Both the position numbers and the translations under genes were made by a program. A model generated the notes under the pieces. It searched no databases. It saw only the letters and a program-made list of their open reading frames with translations, and was not told the origin of the DNA. This document shows, in pieces, positions 5,944 to 10,993 of a stretch of 10,993 bases of DNA; positions within the stretch are counted from its first letter, which is position 1, and the number at the start of each line of letters is the position of its first letter. Origin of the DNA: Bifidobacteriaceae bacterium (GTDB lineage: Bacteria > Actinomycetota > Actinomycetes > Actinomycetales > WQXJ01); NCBI GenBank assembly GCA_031272565.1, contig JAISTN010000402.1, forward strand, positions 1 to 10,993. Reading direction: 5' to 3'.

Positions 5944-7455
5944 GTGTCACGCATCAACAGCCAGCTTTTCCAGCAGAAAGTCACCACGGCCGATGTCGCG
6001 GCCGGATTCATCGAGCCGGGCACCAACGTTGGCTTCAGCGGCTTCACCGGCTCCGGCTACCCCAAAGCCGTGCCGGTCGCCCTGGCGGAACGGATCAAGG
6101 CCGCCCACGAAGCGGGGGACGAGTTCCAAATCGGCGTCTTCACCGGCGCCTCCACCGCCCCCGAACTGGACGGCGCCCTAGCAGAGGCCGGCGGCATCGC
6201 CATGCGCTCGCCCTACCAGTCCGATCCGGCCCTGCGGGGCCGCATCAACGCCGGCGAAACCGACTATGTGGACCTGCACCTCTCACACAGCGGGCCGGTG
6301 GTGGCCTCAGGCGTCTTTGGGCCGCTGGACACGGCTGTGATCGAGGTCAGCGCCATCACCGCGGACGGCCAACTGGTGCCGTCATCGTCGGTTGGTAACA
6401 ACGTCCGCTGGATCGAAGCCGCCCGGCAGATCATCCTGGAGGTCAACCATTGGCAATCGGCCGACCTAGAAGGCATGCACGACATCAAAGACCTGCCAGC
6501 CCTGCCGCCACACCGCCGGCCGATTCTGATCACCCACCCGGCGGACCGGATCGGCTTCACCACCATGCGGATCAACCCGGAACGGGTGGTGGCGGTAGTC
6601 GAAACCGACGCGCCGGACCGCAACACGCCGTTCAAGCCGCTGGATGACGAATCGCGCCAGATTGCCGGCCACCTACTGGACTTCCTGGCCCATGAGGTCA
6701 AACTGGGCCGCATCCCCAAGTCGCTGCTGCCGCTCCAATCCGGTGTGGGCAACATCGCCAACGCCGTCCTGGCCGGGCTGCTGGAAGGTCCATTCGAGCA
6801 CCTGACCTCGTTCACCGAGGTGATCCAGGACGGCATGGTTGACCTGCTCGATTCCGGCAAGATGACCGTCGCCTCCGCCACCGCCTTCTCACTCAGCCCC
6901 ACCTACGCGGAAAAGCTCAACGCGGACGCCAAGCGCTACCGCGAACTGATCGTGTTGCGGCCCCAGGACGTGTCCAACCACCCGGAGGTAATCCGGCGCC
7001 TGGGCGTGATCGCCTGCAACGGCCTGATCGAGGCCGACATCTACGGCAACGTCAACTCGACCCACATCATGGGCAGCCGGATGCAGAACGGCCTGGGCGG
7101 CTCCGGCGATTTCACCCGCAACGCCTTCATCAGTTGCTTTGTCACCCCCTCACTGGCCAAGGGCGGAGCCATCAGCTCGATCGTGCCGATGGTCTCCCAC
7201 GTGGACCACAATGAGCACGACGTCCAGGTCATCATCACCGAGCAGGGCCTGGCCGACTTGCGCGGCTTGGCGCCGCGCAAGCGGGCCCAGTTGATCATTG
7301 ACCACTGCTGCCATCCCACCTACCGGCCCATGTTGCAGGAGTACTTCGACCGCTCGGTAGCCACCGCCAAAGCCCAGCACACGCCGGTCGATTTGGCGAC
7401 AGCCTTCGATTGGCACGTGCGCTTCAACCAGACGGGCTCTATGCTGCCTGGGTGA
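5944..7455 (+). CDS. Acetyl-CoA hydrolase/transferase family protein, probable succinyl-CoA:acetate (or propionate) CoA-transferase
   Basis: The 503-residue product matches the length of succinate CoA-transferases such as acetobacter AarC (about 505) and fungal Ach1. It shows GVGN at 267-270 in the GVGNIANAVLAGL stretch and FTEVIQDG, whose Glu (residue 292, codon 6817-6819) aligns with the family's catalytic glutamate that forms the glutamyl-CoA thioester. It also has GLGGSGDF at 383-390 and the conserved C-terminal ITEQGLADLRGLAPRKRA. Enzymes of this family move CoA between succinate and acetate or propionate in the cytoplasm, saving the thioester energy in acetate handling or propionate fermentation. 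The acyl substrate cannot be decided from sequence alone. The start is GTG 5944, set by AAAGGAG. The stop overlaps the next gene by four bases, so the two are probably cotranscribed and translationally coupled. Confidence 0.92.
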   Translation: MSRINSQLFQQKVTTADVAAGFIEPGTNVGFSGFTGSGYPKAVPVALAERIKAAHEAGDEFQIGVFTGASTAPELDGALAEAGGIAMRSPYQSDPALRGRINAGETDYVDLHLSHSGPVVASGVFGPLDTAVIEVSAITADGQLVPSSSVGNNVRWIEAARQIILEVNHWQSADLEGMHDIKDLPALPPHRRPILITHPADRIGFTTMRINPERVVAVVETDAPDRNTPFKPLDDESRQIAGHLLDFLAHEVKLGRIPKSLLPLQSGVGNIANAVLAGLLEGPFEHLTSFTEVIQDGMVDLLDSGKMTVASATAFSLSPTYAEKLNADAKRYRELIVLRPQDVSNHPEVIRRLGVIACNGLIEADIYGNVNSTHIMGSRMQNGLGGSGDFTRNAFISCFVTPSLAKGGAISSIVPMVSHVDHNEHDVQVIITEQGLADLRGLAPRKRAQLIIDHCCHPTYRPMLQEYFDRSVATAKAQHTPVDLATAFDWHVRFNQTGSMLPG

Positions 7456-9050
7456 TTTCCGCCAGCGCGATCGAACTGAGGGCCGGGGCGGAGCTGTTGC
7501 TGAAGGACGCCGCCTTCCGGGTCGCCAAAGGGGACCGGATCGGCTTGGTGGGCCGCAACGGCGCCGGCAAGACCACCCTGATGCGCTGCCTGGCGGGCGA
7601 GGGCCAGCCAGCCGGCGGGGCCGTGGCCCGGTCGGGCTCGGTGGGCTACCTGCCCCAGGACCCGCGCACCGGCAACTTGGACGTGGTGGTGATGGACCGC
7701 ATCCTGGGCGCCCGCGGCCTGGACAAGATCATCCAGCGGATGGACCGGGCCCAGGCCGACATGACATCGGCCGATCCGGACGTGATGGCGCGCGGCATCG
7801 AGCAGTACGCCAAGCTGGAGGAACGCTACCTGGCGGCCGGCGGCTACCAGGCCAAGGCGGAGGCTGCCCGCATCGCCGCCAACCTGGGGCTGGAAGACCG
7901 GGTGATGAGCCAGCCGTTGGGCACCCTGTCCGGTGGGCAGCGGCGGCGGGCCGAACTGGCCCGCATCTTGTTTCAAGGCGCGGACACCCTTCTGTTGGAC
8001 GAACCCACCAACCACCTGGACCAGGATTCGGTGGTCTGGCTGCGCGATTTCCTGAAGACCTATGGCGGCGGCTTCATGGTCATTTCGCACGATGCCGCCC
8101 TGTTGGGCGACACGGTTAACAAGGTCTTCTACCTCGATGCCACCCGCCAAGTGCTGGACCAATACAGCCTGGGTTGGGCCGCCTACCTGGAACAACGCGA
8201 GGTCGATGAACGCCGCCGCAAGCGGGAACGGGCCAATGCGGCCAAGAAAGCGGCCGCCCTGATGGCGCAGGCCGACAAGATGCGCGCCAAGGCGAGCAAG
8301 GCGGTGGCGGCCCAGAATATGGCCAAACGGGCCGAAAAACTGCTGGAGGGTTCAACCCCGGCCGCCAAACGCGAAAAGGTGGCGGCGATCCGTTTTCCGG
8401 ACCCGGCGCCATCGGGCAAGACACCTTTGATGGCCCGGGGCTTGTCCAAGTCTTACGGCTCGTTGGAGGTCTTCACCGATGTTGACCTGGCGATTGACCG
8501 GGGCTCCAAAGTGGTGGTGCTGGGCCTGAATGGGGCCGGCAAGACCACGCTGCTGCGGCTACTGGCCGGCCTGGAACCGCCGGACACCGGCCGGGTGCTG
8601 CCGGGCCACGGCCTGAAGCTGGGCTACTACGCCCAGGAGCACGAGACGCTGGACCTGGGCCGCACGGTGCTGGAGAACATGCAGTCCGCCGCGCCGGACA
8701 TGGACCCCACCGAGGTCCGCAAAATCTTGGGCTCATTCCTGTTCAGCGGCGACACGGTGCTGAAACCGGCGGCGGTCTTGTCTGGCGGTGAGAAGACCCG
8801 GCTGGCATTGGCCATCTTGGTGGTCAGTGCGGCCAACGTGTTGCTATTGGATGAGCCCACCAACAACTTGGACCCGGCTTCGCGTAAGGAGATTCTGCGG
8901 GCGTTGGCCAAGTTCCGCGGCGCGGTGGTCTTGGTGACGCACGATGCCGGCGCGGTCAAGGCTTTGGGGCCACAAAGGGTTTTGTTGTTGCCCGATGGCG
9001 ATGAGGACTTGTGGTCCGACAGCTACGAAGAACTGATCGAGTTGGCTTGA
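7452..9050 (+). CDS. ABC-F family ATPase (ribosome-associated translation factor, Rv1473-like)
   Basis: GTG 7452 overlaps the previous stop (GTGA) and gives MISASAIELRAGAELLLKDA, the usual N-terminus of actinobacterial ABC-F proteins similar to Mycobacterium Rv1473. An in-frame start at 7410 would add 14 residues inside the upstream gene and is less likely. The 532-residue product has two ABC cassettes and no membrane segment. Cassette 1 has Walker A GRNGAGKTT (34-42), LSGGQ (159-163) and Walker B ending D183-E184. Cassette 2 has GLNGAGKTT from 358, LSGGE (443-447) and D467-E468. Between them is a basic, Ala/Lys/Arg-rich helical linker (about 245-310), the part that reaches toward the P-site tRNA in this family. 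ABC-F proteins bind the ribosomal E site and relieve stalling, and some protect against antibiotics. The role here is inferred; it is not a transporter despite common labels. There is no clear Shine-Dalgarno, consistent with coupled translation. Confidence 0.92.
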   Translation: MISASAIELRAGAELLLKDAAFRVAKGDRIGLVGRNGAGKTTLMRCLAGEGQPAGGAVARSGSVGYLPQDPRTGNLDVVVMDRILGARGLDKIIQRMDRAQADMTSADPDVMARGIEQYAKLEERYLAAGGYQAKAEAARIAANLGLEDRVMSQPLGTLSGGQRRRAELARILFQGADTLLLDEPTNHLDQDSVVWLRDFLKTYGGGFMVISHDAALLGDTVNKVFYLDATRQVLDQYSLGWAAYLEQREVDERRRKRERANAAKKAAALMAQADKMRAKASKAVAAQNMAKRAEKLLEGSTPAAKREKVAAIRFPDPAPSGKTPLMARGLSKSYGSLEVFTDVDLAIDRGSKVVVLGLNGAGKTTLLRLLAGLEPPDTGRVLPGHGLKLGYYAQEHETLDLGRTVLENMQSAAPDMDPTEVRKILGSFLFSGDTVLKPAAVLSGGEKTRLALAILVVSAANVLLLDEPTNNLDPASRKEILRALAKFRGAVVLVTHDAGAVKALGPQRVLLLPDGDEDLWSDSYEELIELA

Positions 9051-9083
9051 CCTGGGTGGTGTGTGGTGGGGCGCCGGGGGAGG

Positions 9084-9097
9084 GCCGGCCGGCCGGC
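9084..9097. terminator. GC-only palindrome, possible terminator of the CoA-transferase/ABC-F operon
   Basis: GCCGGCCGGCCGGC is a perfect 14-base palindrome 33 bases after the ABC-F stop, within a run of G/C. No T-tract follows, so it is not a canonical intrinsic terminator. GC stems without a T-run may occur after actinobacterial genes. Confidence 0.3.
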
Positions 9098-9217
9098 TCG
9101 GGGCTCCAAGAAACGGGCTGAACCGGGCGACATCGGCCCCTAGAAGCCCTCCAGAGCACGATTTCTACCCAAAAGGCCGTCAGGGGAGGCGGTGTGCCTG
9201 CGGGAAATTGGGCATTC

Positions 9218-9235
9218 CGGGGTAGAGTGACCCCG
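9218..9235 (+). promoter_or_regulatory. Hairpin overlapping a possible -10 box upstream of the surface-protein gene
   Basis: CGGGGT (9218-9223) and ACCCCG (9230-9235) form a perfect six-base-pair inverted repeat with a six-base spacer, AGAGTG. The sequence TAGAGT (9223-9228), a plausible -10 box, lies inside it, so the repeat could be an operator. No convincing -35 box is seen at standard distance. A short GGAA/TTCC inverted repeat lies just upstream. Confidence 0.35.
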
Positions 9236-9282
9236 AGACAGTCCCGTCCCGTAACTCCTAGCGCCTAAGGAGTCAACTTAAT

Positions 9283-10993
9283 ATGAAGCGTTCTCGCACG
9301 AAGGTCCTCCCCGCTGCCGCGGTTGCCGCTGTGGTTCTCTGCATGGTGGGCCCATCCGCTGCCTTCGGCGCCACCGACGTGACCAATCAGGGCACGTTGC
9401 GGGTGGTGCAACCCTTCGCTGACACCTCTGGCTTCACGGAGACCTTCCCCTCGACGCACTCTGACGCTCATGTCTCGGTCAACTTGACCACCGGCAAGAT
9501 CACCGTCACCGACTGCCCCATCTCTATTACCACGGTGGGCAGCGTGATTGGCGAGGCGCTGGGTGAGATCACCATCGACGTCAACCAGCTTTCGGTGGCG
9601 GCACGCAATGCCGCTGGCCAGCCGATCGAGTTCAACCTGACGGCACAGGACGTGGCCACCCTGGCGGACGGCCTGATCCTGAACGGCACCGCCAGCGGCC
9701 CCACCTACAATGGCGCGTTCACGGTTGAACTGGACCCGACCAACCCGGTGGTGACCACTGCGCTGGGGGCTACGGCCAGCGCGGAGATTGTGCAGGCGGC
9801 CAAAGATGAGTGGAACACCATCCCCGCCCGCACCGCGCTGCTGGCGCCCGTGCCTGTGGGCCAGGCGCTGGAGAACCTGTCCGGCAGCCTGGATGGCCAG
9901 ACTCTCCACGTCGACTTCCCGTACGCCTTCGCCTATGACTTTGGTACGGCGTTGACCAACGGCACCGAAGCCACCTTGACGCCATCGGAGGTTTTCTCCA
10001 ACATCACTCGCTACCCGCTGAACGGCAACCTGTCCGGCCATGGCCAGTTCAAGAACGCCAAGGTTTCGGATGTCTTTTCGCCGGCCGCCATCGCGGCCAT
10101 CGGTGCCAACGCCAACCAGCCGCTGTACCAACTGATCCTGGCTTCGCTGCCGGGCGCCTGGGGCAACGCCGATGTCGCGAACGCCCTGGACAGCGTGGTG
10201 AACCAACTGCTGACCGACATGCTGGGCGCGGCACCGTCGATCTCCACCACCACGGCGACCGGGCACACCCTCACCGCCACCCCCAACAGCGCTTCGCTGA
10301 AGGCGCGGGCCACCGAACTGCTGAAGGAAAAGCTGGCCGGCCAGTGGGGTGAGGACATCATGGACGTGCTGACCGGCAACGCCAACCTGGATTGGGAAAT
10401 CGACCCGGGCACGCTGCAACGCCTGGCGGCCGATGACGTGACCGAGGTCCAACGGTCTGTCACCTGGACCAACGGCACCAACCAGAGCCACAGCATCGTG
10501 GTGGGTGGGCACAAGGGCTTGCCGTTGCCGTCCGCCCCGGCCTTGGCGCCGTTGGCTGTGTCGCCGCTGGCCACGCCCACCTACCAGTTCCAATCGGCCG
10601 ATCCGGCAACAGTCTCGGTTGACGGCAACGGCGTGGTCTATGGCCTGAAGGCCGGCACCACCACCGTCACCGTCACCGCCACCTATGCCTGCCCGCTGGT
10701 GGCATCCCAGACCATCACCAAGACGGTGACACACACCGTGACGGTTGAGGCGGCCACCACCACCCCACCCCCGACACCTTCGCCAACGGTCTCCGGGCCA
10801 ACCAGCCCCACTGGCACGGCCACGGGGCCCACCGGTAGCGGCACGGTGACGGTGTCCGGCCCCACGGTGCCGTCCGCTTCAGCCACCGGCAAGGGCACTC
10901 TGCCTGTGACCGGCCCCCTGGGGACCCAGTTCATGATCCTGTTTGGGGTGGCGATTGCGGCCGCCGGCACGTTGATTGTGCGCAAGCTGGCCC
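9283..10993 (+). CDS. LPXTG-type cell-wall-anchored surface protein with an Ig-like (BIg2) domain (3' end outside window)
   Basis: The frame is open from ATG 9283 to the window edge (570 codons) with AAGGAG ten bases upstream. The product begins MKRSRTK plus a hydrophobic stretch and a likely signal-peptidase site near residue 30 (PSAAFGA before TDV). Residues 31-430 form an extracellular region that I do not recognise, rich in Thr, Asn and Ala, ending in a Pro/Leu/Ala linker. Residues of about 433-490 look like a bacterial Ig-like group 2 domain (SADPATVSVDGNGVVYGLKA, then GTTTVTVTATY). A Thr/Pro/Ser/Gly stalk follows (about 492-538), then LPVTG (540-544), a membrane helix and RKLA, so only a few residues should be missing. 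Sortase would cut after the Thr of LPVTG and link the protein to peptidoglycan. Adhesion or another surface role is likely but unproven. No pilin or enzyme motif was identified, and the protein has few cysteines. Confidence 0.88.
   Translation, partial: MKRSRTKVLPAAAVAAVVLCMVGPSAAFGATDVTNQGTLRVVQPFADTSGFTETFPSTHSDAHVSVNLTTGKITVTDCPISITTVGSVIGEALGEITIDVNQLSVAARNAAGQPIEFNLTAQDVATLADGLILNGTASGPTYNGAFTVELDPTNPVVTTALGATASAEIVQAAKDEWNTIPARTALLAPVPVGQALENLSGSLDGQTLHVDFPYAFAYDFGTALTNGTEATLTPSEVFSNITRYPLNGNLSGHGQFKNAKVSDVFSPAAIAAIGANANQPLYQLILASLPGAWGNADVANALDSVVNQLLTDMLGAAPSISTTTATGHTLTATPNSASLKARATELLKEKLAGQWGEDIMDVLTGNANLDWEIDPGTLQRLAADDVTEVQRSVTWTNGTNQSHSIVVGGHKGLPLPSAPALAPLAVSPLATPTYQFQSADPATVSVDGNGVVYGLKAGTTTVTVTATYACPLVASQTITKTVTHTVTVEAATTTPPPTPSPTVSGPTSPTGTATGPTGSGTVTVSGPTVPSASATGKGTLPVTGPLGTQFMILFGVAIAAAGTLIVRKLA

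Larger units (their letters stand above)
9051..9282. other. Intergenic region between the ABC-F gene and the surface-protein gene
   Basis: This 232-bp region has a GC-only palindrome near its start, a hairpin with a possible -10 box near 9223, and a ribosome binding site AAGGAG (9267-9272) ten bases before ATG 9283. The middle (about 9110-9195) shows no recognisable gene, RNA or repeat. Confidence 0.6.

Noticed and set aside
7320..8195. A 291-codon minus-strand frame opposite the CoA-transferase and ABC-F genes
   Set aside because: It spans the junction of two certain genes, and its sequence is His/Gln/Gly-rich with no motif.
9265..10734. A 489-codon open frame on the minus strand opposite the surface-protein gene
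   Set aside because: The translation is rich in Gly, Arg, His and Gln with no domain, as expected of an antisense frame in GC-rich coding DNA. The + strand frame has a ribosome site, signal peptide, Ig-like domain and sorting signal.

Overview
The window is GC-rich, with heavy use of G/C-ending codons, GTG starts, four-base GTGA gene overlaps and apparently leaderless divergent promoters. It carries an LPXTG-type sorting signal, an ABC permease resembling the polyketide-exporter family and an actinobacterial-style ABC-F protein. Together these point to a Gram-positive actinobacterium (Actinomycetota). Genus-level placement is not possible from this stretch alone. I see no mobile element, tRNA, rRNA or CRISPR array.

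Region 1 (1-2625, + strand) is a tight cluster. It holds the 3' end of a probable SPFH-type protein that finishes in an Ala/Pro linker and a zinc ribbon, then a 571-residue YdjG-like protein with two zinc ribbons and a C-terminal membrane anchor, then a small exported or membrane protein. The order resembles the Bacillus subtilis ydjG-ydjH-ydjI genes that work with PspA in envelope stress. The third protein is not recognisably YdjH, and the YdjG homologue carries a large extra helical segment.

Region 2 (2626-5253) is a 166-bp convergent gap followed, on the minus strand, by an ABC exporter: a permease at the distal end and an ATPase at the proximal end. The ATPase is transcribed from a promoter back-to-back with that of a TetR-type regulator (5254-5877, +), which probably controls it. 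The permease gene has an apparent one-base frameshift about 20 codons after its start, so the first 20 residues and the rest of the protein lie in different frames.

Region 3 (5878-9050, +) pairs a succinyl-CoA:acetate/acetyl-CoA hydrolase family CoA-transferase with an ABC-F translation factor. The two genes overlap by four bases and should be translationally coupled, although their functions are unrelated.

Region 4 (9051-10993, +) is a 232-bp intergenic stretch with a GC palindrome and a hairpin over a possible -10 box. It is followed by a cell-wall-anchored surface protein (signal peptide, novel N-terminal region, Ig-like domain, Thr/Pro stalk, LPVTG signal) that runs off the window a few residues before its expected end.
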